A DNA stretch of 64,000 nucleotides from CAVPUA01 sp963828015 (GTDB lineage Bacteria > Actinomycetota > Actinomycetes > Mycobacteriales > Jatrophihabitantaceae): assembly GCA_963828015.1 (NCBI GenBank), contig CAWHCD010000003.1, positions 1-64,000 of the forward strand. The letters run 5' to 3'. Within the stretch, counting starts at the first letter, position 1; each line of letters begins with the position of its first letter. The position numbers and the translations under genes were made by a program. The notes beneath the pieces were generated by a model. The model searched no databases, was not told the origin of the DNA, and saw only the letters and a program-made list of their open reading frames with translations. Positions 15,452 through 23,530 of the stretch are shown piece by piece.

Positions 15452-16719
15452 ACCGGATCGAACTCGATGTGCAGCTCTTGCATGGCCCGCAGCATCCAGG
15501 TCGGCTCGTAGCTGTAACGGTGATCAGCCGCCGGGCCGTGATGCTGCTCGGAGAGGCGGATGTTGCGCGTGCGCGCCAGCAGTCGCTCGATGGTGATCTG
15601 CCCCTCGGCGCGGGCCAGCGGACTGCCCGGACAGGTGTGGATGCCGCGCCCGAAGGCCAGGTGTTGCCGAGCATTGGGTCGATCGGCCTGGAACTGCTCG
15701 GGCGAGGGGAACTTGCGCGGATCGCGGTTGGCCCCACCCAACAACAGGGCGACCGTGGAGCCGGCCGCGATGTCGACCCCACCGATGGTGGTATTGCGAA
15801 CGGCTAGACGGCAGTCGGTCTTGGTCGGCGACTGGATACGCAACGTCTCCTCGACGACATTGGGAATCCGTTCCGGGTGCGCGCGCAGTTCGTCCTGCAG
15901 CGGCGGATCTTCGGCCAGATAGCGCACCGCCTGCGCGAGCATGCGGGCCGAGGTCTCCATGCCGGCCGCAAACAGGAAGGTCGCCGTCCGGACGACCGCC
16001 ACGACGTCCGGGGTCGAGCCGTCCGGGTATTTCGCGGTGGCCAGCCCGGTCATGATGTCGTTGCCGGGATTGCGCCGACGATCCTCGATGTAGCGGGTGA
16101 ACGTGTCGTCGAGCCAGCCAAACGTGTTGGACGGGTAGGCCTTGCTCGGCCCGGTCAGCTCGCCGGTTCCCCCGCCCAGCCCGAAGCCGGCCCGGACCTC
16201 GTCGAAGTCCTCCTGGGGCACGCCCAGCAGTTCGGCGATGACGAGCGTGGCCAGCGGGGAGGCGTATTCGTGAATGAACTCGCAGTGGCCCGCGGCGATG
16301 ATGGGGTCGAGTTGCTGATCGGCCAGTGTGCGGATGTAGGCCTCGTTCTCGCGCAGTCGTTTGGGCGTGAGCAGCCGCATGAGCAGCGCCCGCTCACGGG
16401 TGTGCGCGGGCGGGTCCATCGTCACCATGTGCTCGCTCTGCGGCAGCCGGTGACGACTGCGCTCGATGACCTCGCTGACGTCGTCGCCGACCAGGGGTTC
16501 GGCGAAGTCACCGAACGGGCCGACGACGGTGATACAGGCCGAGAAGTTGTCGTGATCACGCAGGATCTCGCTGGTCTCCTCGTAGCCGGTCACGGCCACC
16601 ACTCCGTGGTAGGGCGTGGGCTGCACCGGGTTTTGGGCGCGCAGTGCGTCCAGGAACGGATAGGGATCCTGCGCGACGTCCGCGTCGGAGAACCAGTTGC
16701 GCGTCTCGTAGCTCGTCAT
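15448..16719 (-). CDS. cytochrome P450 (paralogue of the 7750 gene)
   Basis: The 423-residue P450 has the I-helix FAAGMETSAR, EXXR as ETLR, and the haem loop FGRGIHTCPGSPLA. It closely parallels the P450 at 7750-9057 along its whole length, including MVTMDPPAHTRER and the TPKRLREN segment, suggesting duplication. ATG follows GGGAG. Its promoter (16742-16780) contains the same 20-bp element as the first P450. No ferredoxin gene is adjacent. The substrate is not deducible. Confidence 0.95.
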   Translation of the reverse strand: MTSYETRNWFSDADVAQDPYPFLDALRAQNPVQPTPYHGVVAVTGYEETSEILRDHDNFSACITVVGPFGDFAEPLVGDDVSEVIERSRHRLPQSEHMVTMDPPAHTRERALLMRLLTPKRLRENEAYIRTLADQQLDPIIAAGHCEFIHEYASPLATLVIAELLGVPQEDFDEVRAGFGLGGGTGELTGPSKAYPSNTFGWLDDTFTRYIEDRRRNPGNDIMTGLATAKYPDGSTPDVVAVVRTATFLFAAGMETSARMLAQAVRYLAEDPPLQDELRAHPERIPNVVEETLRIQSPTKTDCRLAVRNTTIGGVDIAAGSTVALLLGGANRDPRKFPSPEQFQADRPNARQHLAFGRGIHTCPGSPLARAEGQITIERLLARTRNIRLSEQHHGPAADHRYSYEPTWMLRAMQELHIEFDPV

Positions 16720-16741
16720 GTCACTCCCGCTCGACGTCGCC

Positions 16742-16780
16742 TGTTGGGCGCCAACTTAGCAGGCGGACATCGACTGTCAA
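16742..16780 (-). promoter_or_regulatory. promoter of the second P450 gene (shared element, copy 3)
   Basis: On the minus strand: consensus -35 TTGACA (16780-16775), 16-bp spacer, TGC-TAAGTT (-10 at 16758-16753), then GGCGCCCAACA to 16742. The start codon is 22 bp further, with GGGAG between. The opposite strand in the same stretch carries TAGATT six bases before the GTG of the divergent membrane-protein gene, so the two promoters are nested. Confidence 0.65.
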
Positions 16781-16794
16781 GCTAGATTCCTCCG

Positions 16795-17877
16795 GTGGAT
16801 TCGACTCAGCGCGCAGTCTTCATCGCCGTAGTGGGCCTGCGGCTGATCGTGCCGCTGTTCATCCCGAAGTTCCCGCTGCCGGCGATCTTGGCCTGCCTGA
16901 TCATCGACGGGTTCGACCAGACGGTCTTCCAGGCCTTCCACATCACCTCGGTTCTCGACGTCTATCAGACCTATGACAAGGCGCTCGACATCTACTACCA
17001 GGTGATCGCCTACACCGCGACGATGCGCAACTGGGACGACCCCTTCGCCTTCCGGATCTCCCAGTTCCTCTGGTACTACCGCCTGGTCGGCGTGCTCTGG
17101 TTCGAGCTCTCGAGCTGGGACTGGCTACTGATGGTCTTCCCGAACACGTTCGAGTACTTCTTCATCGCCTACGAGGCCGTGCGGGTGCTCTGGGATCCGC
17201 GGCGACTCACCCATCGCATGCTCCTCGGCGGGGCCGCGTTCATCTGGATCTTCATCAAGCTGCCCCAGGAGTGGTGGATCCATGTGGCCAAGCTCGACGC
17301 GACCGACCAGATGTCGGCACATCCGACTCTGACCGCCGTCCTGTTCACCCTGCTGGCGATCCTGCTCGTCGTGGCCGTCCTGGCCATCCGGCGGTGGGCG
17401 CCCCCGCCGGACTGGCGGCCCCGCTTCCGCGTCGACGCGCCCCCATCGGACAACCAGCCCGAGGACCGGCGTACCTGGCTGATCACGGTCGGCGAGAAGG
17501 CCGTGTTGCTGAGCATGATCCTGGTCGTGTTCGCCAACATCGTGCCGACCTCGGTCAGCTCGCTCGGCCTGGCCGTGACGATCAGCGCGGTGGTGGTGCT
17601 CAACGGCGTGGCCACCGAGGTGCTCGCGGCCCGGGGACGCTTGCCGCTGGTGCTGTGGAAGCGCTTCCTCGCCATCGTGGCCGTCAACGCGGTGATCTTC
17701 GAGGCGTTCTACCTGCTGTCGGGCAACCGAACCGTGAACGTAACGAGCGCATTGTTCGAGCTGCTGCTGATCTCGCTGGTCATCACGCTGTTCGACGAGT
17801 ACCGCGCCGTGCGTCAGTCCAGGCTGAGGACCTCGCCCGGAGCCGCCACGACCGCGCTCACCGTCGGCGCCAGCTGA
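16795..17877 (+). CDS. multi-pass membrane protein of unknown function
   Basis: The 360-residue protein has about eight to ten hydrophobic segments and aromatic-rich loops (FLWYYRLVGVLWFELSSWDW). A TAGATT -10-like hexamer lies six bases before the GTG start, so the transcript may be leaderless. I recognise no family. A cytoplasmic linker (residues about 200-225, PPPDWRPRFRVDAPPSDN) divides two membrane halves. The last 64 bases overlap the 3' end of the convergent metallo-hydrolase gene, an unusually long overlap. Confidence 0.75.
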   Translation: MDSTQRAVFIAVVGLRLIVPLFIPKFPLPAILACLIIDGFDQTVFQAFHITSVLDVYQTYDKALDIYYQVIAYTATMRNWDDPFAFRISQFLWYYRLVGVLWFELSSWDWLLMVFPNTFEYFFIAYEAVRVLWDPRRLTHRMLLGGAAFIWIFIKLPQEWWIHVAKLDATDQMSAHPTLTAVLFTLLAILLVVAVLAIRRWAPPPDWRPRFRVDAPPSDNQPEDRRTWLITVGEKAVLLSMILVVFANIVPTSVSSLGLAVTISAVVVLNGVATEVLAARGRLPLVLWKRFLAIVAVNAVIFEAFYLLSGNRTVNVTSALFELLLISLVITLFDEYRAVRQSRLRTSPGAATTALTVGAS

Positions 17878-18560
17878 GCGGCCCAACGCACGAAGTCACG
17901 ACCCGGCGCCTTCCCCAGGCGTGGGCGTAAATGGCGCAGGATCGGGATCTGCAGCGTGCCCCAATGGATCGGGACGGCCAGCCGCGGTTGCAGCGCGCCG
18001 GCCAGGACCGCAGCCTGGCGGGGGTCGAGGTGCCCCTCGCCGAGCGTCAGGCCCCACCCGCCGACCGGCAACAGGGCGACGTCCAGGTCGGCGCCGAGGT
18101 CCTCGCGGCGCTGGCCCGCCCCGGTGTCGCCGGCGAAGTACACCGTGCGCCCGGCCCCGCGGATCACGAAGCCCAGCGGCTGGACCGCCATCCGCGAGCC
18201 GAGGCGGTCGTGGCCGTGGTCGGCCGCCACGGCGGTGATCTGGAGGCCGCCGGCACTGATCGTCTGGCCGGCCGCTACCTCCTGCACCCGCAGACCCTCG
18301 AGTAGCGGTCCCGCGCCGGCCGGGACGATCAGCCGCACCGACGCAGCGAGCCGGCGCAGCGAGGGCAGATCGAGATGGTCGTGATGAACGTGCGAGATCA
18401 GGACCGTGTCGACGTCGGCCCAGGCGCCGCGGGGCGGGACCGGCCCGACCCGTCGCAGCGGGCCGACCCAGCGACCCAGCACGGGGTCGGTCAGCAGTCG
18501 GCGGTCACCCAACTCGAGCCGGACGGTGGAATGACCCAGCCAGGCGAGGGTGTCCGGCAA
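17814..18560 (-). CDS. MBL-fold metallo-hydrolase (UlaG-like)
   Basis: The 248-residue metallo-beta-lactamase-fold enzyme has AWLGHSTVRLEL at the N-terminus, metal motif HVHHDHLD (HxHxDH), an Asp in YFAGDTG and a late His in PIHWGTL. Its frame is open far upstream, but family alignment begins at LAWLGH, so TTG at 18560 is chosen. That codon lies just after the stop of the SRPBCC gene (18565), indicating translational coupling. Relatives include N-acylphosphatidylethanolamine-hydrolase-like and UlaG-like phosphodiesterases or lactonases; the substrate is unknown. Confidence 0.85.
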   Translation of the reverse strand: MPDTLAWLGHSTVRLELGDRRLLTDPVLGRWVGPLRRVGPVPPRGAWADVDTVLISHVHHDHLDLPSLRRLAASVRLIVPAGAGPLLEGLRVQEVAAGQTISAGGLQITAVAADHGHDRLGSRMAVQPLGFVIRGAGRTVYFAGDTGAGQRREDLGADLDVALLPVGGWGLTLGEGHLDPRQAAVLAGALQPRLAVPIHWGTLQIPILRHLRPRLGKAPGRDFVRWAAQLAPTVSAVVAAPGEVLSLD

Positions 18561-18564
18561 CGGA

Positions 18565-19023
18565 CTATTCGACCGTGCGCGCGAGAATTCCCAGCGTGGC
18601 CCGCAGCGTGGCCTCCGGAATGATCGGGAAGACGCCCGCCTGTCGGACCTCGTCCGGAATCTGGCTCCAGTCGTAGTACGAGGTGACCGAAGTGCCCGTG
18701 GCGCTGGGCTGCAGCAGGTAGCCGTACCGGTGCCCGATCGTGCGGCCCTCGTGCGTGATCGTCCACTCGATGGCCGCGTCCGGCTCGAAGGCGGTGATGG
18801 TGATCGTGACGTCGTACTTGCCCATCGGGTAGTCGTTGAGCGCTTCGCGGTCCATGTGCACGACGAACTGATCCCCGACCGCACTGACCGGTGCGCCCTC
18901 GGCGGACTGCAGCATGCCGGACGCGTCGATCGCGACCTGGCCCTTCGGGTCGCTCACCACGGCGAACACGGCGGCCGGCGGGGCGGCAATGTCGCGATGC
19001 AACTCGAAGCGCTCGTTCGTCAT
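18565..19023 (-). CDS. SRPBCC family protein
   Basis: The 152-residue START/Bet v 1-like protein begins FELHRDIAAPPAAVFAVVSD, the classic first strand and ligand-cavity entry of the polyketide cyclase/SRPBCC group. It continues with strand-rich text and a C-terminal long helix (ATLRATLGILARTVE). Such proteins bind or transform hydrophobic ligands. It is coupled to the MBL-fold hydrolase downstream. No catalytic residues can be assigned. Confidence 0.82.
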   Translation of the reverse strand: MTNERFELHRDIAAPPAAVFAVVSDPKGQVAIDASGMLQSAEGAPVSAVGDQFVVHMDREALNDYPMGKYDVTITITAFEPDAAIEWTITHEGRTIGHRYGYLLQPSATGTSVTSYYDWSQIPDEVRQAGVFPIIPEATLRATLGILARTVE

Positions 19024-19095
19024 AGCCGCACCCTAACCGGGCTCACGCGGTATCAGCCCGGCGGGGATCGGCTCCTGATCAATGACCGGAGGGGG

Positions 19096-19293
19096 ATGGT
19101 CAGGATGCCGACCGATATTCATTCGCGTAGCGCCGTGCGGGATTGCCCGCGGCACCTGTGGCTGCGCCTGGGCGCCGCCTTGGTGTCGGCGCTCATCGGG
19201 GTGGCGGCACTCGCCGCGTATCGCAGCGACACCACCACGCACACCACTTTGAGCGGGGTACCACCTCGCGTCGCGGTGGTCGGCGAGCGGTAG
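19096..19293 (+). CDS. small single-pass membrane protein (65 aa)
   Basis: The 65-residue protein has a short basic N-terminus, HLWLRLG, then one membrane helix (AALVSALIGVAALAAY) and an extracytoplasmic Thr-rich tail. GGAGGGGG directly precedes the ATG at 19096; the ATG at 19105 is an alternative. The HLWLRLG-plus-helix unit recurs in the membrane esterase at 39972, with an 18-base identical DNA stretch. Function unknown. Confidence 0.5.
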   Translation: MVRMPTDIHSRSAVRDCPRHLWLRLGAALVSALIGVAALAAYRSDTTTHTTLSGVPPRVAVVGER

Positions 19294-19298
19294 TGCGG

Positions 19299-20135
19299 TC
19301 AGCCCGACGCCGGGAAGTCGGTCGAGGCGGCGAGCTCAGCCTGGGCCTCGAAGCTCGCGATGCGGGTGCGGAGCGTATCGATGGTTGACGCGAGGGCCTG
19401 GATACCGAGCATCAATCGCAGCGGAGCGGGGCTCTGCTCGACCGATTCGATGATGCGGGCGGCCATGGCGGTGGGGTCGCCGACTGCGAGCCCGTTGGCG
19501 GGGTCGAGCATGGCGCGGAAGGCGTGCGCGGGATTGCCTTCGTAGGCCGGCAGCGGGTCGGCGACCTGGGCTGACCGGTAGCGGAAGTCCGTCCGGGCGC
19601 CGCCGGGCTCGACGATCGTGACCCCGATCCCGAACGGCGCAACCTCGGCGGCGACCGATTCGCAGAATCCCTCGATGCCCCACTTGCTGGCGTGGTAGAG
19701 CGAGTTGCCGGGGAAGGCGACCTGTCCGCCGTAGGAGGAGATCTGGATGACCCGGCCCCCGCCTTGCTCACGCAGGTGCGGCAACGCCGAGCGAATGAAG
19801 GCGATGGAACCGGCGAGATTGGTGGCGAGCAGATCCTCGACCTGGGCGTCGGTCAGTTCTTCGGCCGCGCCGAACAGTCCGTAGCCGGCGTTGCTGATGA
19901 TCACGTCGACGCGCCCGCGGCTGAACGCGCGGTCGACGACGGCGCGGACGGCGGCGGTGTCGGTCAGCTCGAGGGTCTCGACGATGAACGTGTCCGGGTA
20001 CTGCTCGGCGAGGTCCCGGACCGCGTCGGGGCGGCGGACGGTGCCGATGACGGTGTGGCCGCCGGCCAGCAGCTGGGTGGCGAACTCGCGGCCGAAGCCG
20101 GAGGAGACGCCGGTGATGAGCCAGGTGCGCGACAT
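19299..20135 (-). CDS. SDR family oxidoreductase
   Basis: The 278-residue classical short-chain dehydrogenase has TGVSSGFGRE (residues 8-17), ISNAGYG, catalytic Ser in QISSYGG, and YHASKWGIEG with Tyr and Lys. The closing segment VEPGGARTDF is typical of the subfamily that contains retinol/ketoacyl reductase-like enzymes. ATG 20135 is chosen because GGAAGG stands just upstream. It is the last gene of the alcohol dehydrogenase/cupin/CMD operon. Confidence 0.88.
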   Translation of the reverse strand: MSRTWLITGVSSGFGREFATQLLAGGHTVIGTVRRPDAVRDLAEQYPDTFIVETLELTDTAAVRAVVDRAFSRGRVDVIISNAGYGLFGAAEELTDAQVEDLLATNLAGSIAFIRSALPHLREQGGGRVIQISSYGGQVAFPGNSLYHASKWGIEGFCESVAAEVAPFGIGVTIVEPGGARTDFRYRSAQVADPLPAYEGNPAHAFRAMLDPANGLAVGDPTAMAARIIESVEQSPAPLRLMLGIQALASTIDTLRTRIASFEAQAELAASTDFPASG

Positions 20136-20163
20136 GGGTTGTCCTTCCTGACCGCTCATGCGG

Positions 20164-20940
20164 TCAGTTGTTGGTGATGGCGTTGACGGCCGCCAGGGCA
20201 TTGAGCGTCCTGGGGTAGCCGATGAACGGCAGGATCAGGGTCAGCACCGCCAGCAGGGTGGCGCGTGTGTTGCCCACGGCCAGGTTGCCGCTGACGTGCC
20301 CGCGCAGCTGGGGGTCGGCGCCACCGAGGCCGGCGAGCATCGCGAACGTGAGCAACTCGCGTACCTGGAGGTCGATCCCACCGCGGCCGACGGTGTCTCC
20401 GAAGCAGTTGGCGGCGAGGTAACGCTGAAAATGCGCCTCGTCGGCCGGTGCCGTCTTCAGCCGAGTGTCGACGGCGTCGGCCCCGCCGACGATTCGCGCC
20501 TGAACGCCCTTGCCGTACTCGAAGCGTGTGTCAGAGGTGGATCGGGACTGCCCAGGGATCGGCAGCTCGACGCCGGCGGCGAGCAGGATGTCGTTGACCG
20601 CGTGGATGTAATCGAAGGCGCGGGCCAGGCCGACGTAGGCCAACGACTGGTACGCCAGTTCCTTCAACTCGACCGGAGTCACCCCGGCGCGGGAGAGTCC
20701 AGCGGTGGCCAGCACGCGGAACTCGGCCAGGCCGCCGGCCGCCAGGACCGCGGCGAGCTGCACGAGGATCCGCCGGTGCACGTCGATGCCGGCGTCGAGC
20801 CGAGCGGCATCGGCGAGGATCTCGTCGAACGCGAAGTTGTCGAAGTACTCGATCAGCTCCGGGTCGGTGGTGGCGAGGGTCGAGATCCGCTCGCCGAACA
20901 GGGCGTCGTGGTTGGCCCGGGCAGTCTCATTCGGCGGCAT
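20164..20940 (-). CDS. carboxymuconolactone decarboxylase family protein (two CMD domains)
   Basis: The 258-residue protein contains two carboxymuconolactone-decarboxylase-like helical repeats (about residues 35-120 and 150-245). The second, VRELLTFAMLAGLGGADPQLRGHVSGNL, is well conserved. Such proteins are decarboxylases or peroxidase-like, but the AhpD-type CxxC pair is absent here, so no peroxidase role is suggested. The start is ATG 20940, five bases after the cupin stop at 20946. This CMD/cupin/SDR/alcohol dehydrogenase combination recurs in bacterial genomes, but its pathway is not established. Confidence 0.85.
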   Translation of the reverse strand: MPPNETARANHDALFGERISTLATTDPELIEYFDNFAFDEILADAARLDAGIDVHRRILVQLAAVLAAGGLAEFRVLATAGLSRAGVTPVELKELAYQSLAYVGLARAFDYIHAVNDILLAAGVELPIPGQSRSTSDTRFEYGKGVQARIVGGADAVDTRLKTAPADEAHFQRYLAANCFGDTVGRGGIDLQVRELLTFAMLAGLGGADPQLRGHVSGNLAVGNTRATLLAVLTLILPFIGYPRTLNALAAVNAITNN

Positions 20941-20945
20941 CACGA

Positions 20946-21362
20946 TCACGCCCCTTCGATCGCGCTGTTGGCGGCGGCGTACTGCTGATCGCTGACCGGC
21001 TCCAACCACGTGGTCGCCTCGCCCGGACCCGATGCGTCGAGGATCGCGTAGTGGCACATCATGTTCGTGGCCGTGCCGCCGTGGAAGTGCTCCTCACCAG
21101 CCGGCGTCCAGACGCTTTCGCCGGCCCGCAGGGCCACCGTGCGGCCGTCGCGGGTGCCGACCAGCCCGACGCCGTCGGTGCAGACCAAGAGCTGCCCGTT
21201 GGCGTGGGAATGCCAGTTGGTGCGAGCGCCGGGGGTGAACCGGACGTGCCCACAGACCAGCTGCGAGGTTCCATCGCCGGCGAATATCTGGTTCAGGTAC
21301 ACGTCTCCGGTGAACAACTGGGCGGACGTCTTCACCGTTGCGCTGACCGGGTTCTTCTGCAT
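20946..21362 (-). CDS. cupin domain protein
   Basis: The 138-residue single-domain cupin has motif 1 TNWHSHANGQLLVCTDGVG and motif 2 WTPAGEEHFHGGT, giving a His/His/Gln(or Glu)/His metal site. It resembles the cupins next to carboxymuconolactone decarboxylases. ATG at 21362 is preferred to 21383 because AGAGGAA lies upstream. It sits between the alcohol dehydrogenase and CMD genes and probably acts on the same intermediate. Confidence 0.85.
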   Translation of the reverse strand: MQKNPVSATVKTSAQLFTGDVYLNQIFAGDGTSQLVCGHVRFTPGARTNWHSHANGQLLVCTDGVGLVGTRDGRTVALRAGESVWTPAGEEHFHGGTATNMMCHYAILDASGPGEATTWLEPVSDQQYAAANSAIEGA

Positions 21363-21379
21363 GCGGGTTCCTCTCGCTT

Positions 21380-22424
21380 TCACGGGGCGATCATGACGGT
21401 TATGGAGCGACAGACCGTACGCCCGGCCATCGCCTCGTAGCCGGCGGGGACGCCGTCGAGATCGACGGTGTCGGTGAAGACCTTGCCCGGCTCGATCGTT
21501 CCCTCGAGCACGTCCGGCATGAGCTCGTTGATGTAGGCACGAGCCGGGGCGACCCCGCCGGTCAGCGTGATGTTGCGCATGAACGTCGCGAAGCCGGCCG
21601 GAACCTCGGGGTACTGCGGCGCGCCGACGCGGGAGATCGTGCCGCCGTCACGAACGACGCCGTACGCGGTCTCGATCGCGGCCTTGAGCCCGACGCATTC
21701 GAGCACGGTTCGGGTGCCGTGGCCCCCGGTCAGCTCGCGGACCTTCTCGACGCCTTCCTCTCCGCGCTCGGCGACGACGTCGGTGGCGCCGAACTCGCGG
21801 CCGAGATCCGTGCGGTCGGCGTGGCGACCCATGAGGATGATGCGCTCGGCCCCGAGCCGCTTGGCGGCGAGGACCGCGAGCAGGCCGACGGCGCCGTCAC
21901 CGATGACCGTCACGTCGGTACGGGCATTCACGCCCGCGGTGACCGCGCAGTGATGACCGGTGGAGAACACGTCCGAGAGCGTCAGCAGCGACGGCAGCAG
22001 CGCGCTGTCCTCGCCGACCGGCAGCTTCACCAAGGTGCCGGAGGCCTGCGGAACGCGGACGGCCTCGCCCTGGCCGCCGTCGACACTGGGGCTGCCCCAG
22101 CCACCGCCGTGCAGGCATGACGTCTGCAGCCCTTCGGCACAGAACTCGCACGTACCGTCCGACCAGACGAACGGAGCGACGACGAGGTCACCGGTCTTGA
22201 GACCGGTCACCTCCGCACCGGCTGATTCGATGACACCGAGGAACTCGTGGCCGATCCGCGCGCCGTCCTCGGTCGGGCCGCCTTGACCCGTAGGGCCACA
22301 GGTCCGAGCCGCAGATGCACGAACGGACGACGCGCACGATCGCGTCGGTGCTCTGCACGAGTTTCGGGTCCGGGACGTCTTCGATCCGGACATCACCGGC
22401 GCCGTAGATCAATGTTGCTCGCAT
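21380..22424 (-). pseudogene. zinc-dependent alcohol dehydrogenase, frameshifted
   Basis: The gene encodes a medium-chain zinc alcohol dehydrogenase. The first 46 residues (MRATLIYGAGDVRIEDVPDP to CICGSDLWPYG) lie in one frame. The remainder (from about GGPTEDGARIGHEFLGVIE to the stop) lies in another. Catalytic-zinc ligand regions CGSD and GHEF are split across the break at about 22285-22297. The NAD-binding IGDGAVGLLAVLAAKRLGA is intact. A single inserted base, or two lost, explains it. Because both halves are conserved, a base-call error is as likely as a true pseudogene. It is the first gene of a four-gene operon facing an HTH regulator. Confidence 0.8.
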
Positions 22425-22580
22425 GGTTGCGTGGTCCCCTTGTCGCCTGGATGCCTACGCCTGGGCAGGCGAGGCGTTCGATGACCACTGTCCCCGCGTA
22501 CCGGCGAGCGCGGCAGTGTCTGGTCTTCCGGGTAATGCCAGTACCTGCCGCGCCGTCCGGGCCAGGCCTACGGTGACTGG

Positions 22581-23486
22581 GTGAGCACCGACGACCACCG
22601 CGAGCAGGTCAGGGATTTCCTCGTCTCCCGACGCGAGCGCATCACCCCCGACCAGGCCGGACTGCCCGCCTACGGTGGCGGGCACCGCCGGGTGAAGGGG
22701 CTACGGCGCGAAGAGGTCGCGCTGCTCGCCGGCGTATCCATCGACTATTACGTCCGGATGGAACGCGGCAACCTCGGCGGCGCGTCCGAGCAAGTGCTCG
22801 ACGGGCTGGCCGACGCGCTGCAACTCGACGAAGCCGAACGGGCGCACCTGTTCGCCCTGGCCCGCGCCGCCGGACCGGCCTCGCCACGTCGCGCCCGGCC
22901 TGCGTCGACCACCGTCCGGCCGGCGATTCAGCAGGTCCTCGACGCCATCACCGAGGCGCCGGCCTGGATTCGCAACGCCCGCCACGACATCCTCGCCGTC
23001 AACGACCTCGCCCGGACCCTGTACTCACCGGTGCTCGACTCGGCCGTAGCCGGACCGACCGCCAAGAGGCCCGCGAACACGACCAGGTTCATGTTCCTAG
23101 ACCCGGCCGCCCGCGAGTTCTTCATCGACTACGACCGGATGGCCATGGACGCGGCCGCCATGCTGCGCCTGGAGGCCGGCAGCAACCCACATGACAGCGA
23201 ATTGCACAGTCTCGTCGGCGAGCTGTCCACGCAGTCCGAACTGTTCCGCAGGCACTGGGCCTCGCAGAACGTGAAGTTCCACCGCTCGGGGCGCAAGCGC
23301 CTTCGCCATCCCGCCGTCGGTGAACTCGACCTGAACTTCGAGGCGATGGAGCTGCCGTCCGACCCCAGCCTGCGGCTCAACATCTACACCGCGGAACCGG
23401 GGACGCCGGCCGCCGACGGGTTGAAGCTACTGGCCACCTGGGCCGCGACCCGAGCGGCGGACGTCATCGGCGACCCGCGCGACTGA
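22581..23486 (+). CDS. XRE/HTH transcriptional regulator with MmyB-like ligand domain
   Basis: The 301-residue regulator has an N-terminal helix-turn-helix (residues about 38-75, GLRREEVALLAGVSIDYYVRMERG) and a C-terminal MmyB-like PAS-type domain (about 110-295, with the aromatic FMFLDPAAREFFIDYDRMA). This family usually controls an adjacent divergent oxidoreductase gene. Here that is the alcohol dehydrogenase/cupin/CMD/SDR operon. TACGGT lies seven bases before the GTG start, so the mRNA may be leaderless. Confidence 0.9.
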   Translation: MSTDDHREQVRDFLVSRRERITPDQAGLPAYGGGHRRVKGLRREEVALLAGVSIDYYVRMERGNLGGASEQVLDGLADALQLDEAERAHLFALARAAGPASPRRARPASTTVRPAIQQVLDAITEAPAWIRNARHDILAVNDLARTLYSPVLDSAVAGPTAKRPANTTRFMFLDPAAREFFIDYDRMAMDAAAMLRLEAGSNPHDSELHSLVGELSTQSELFRRHWASQNVKFHRSGRKRLRHPAVGELDLNFEAMELPSDPSLRLNIYTAEPGTPAADGLKLLATWAATRAADVIGDPRD

Positions 23487-23530
23487 TGACGTTCCCGGTC
23501 GCATTGCCCGGCGAGTCGTGCCCGTGACGC

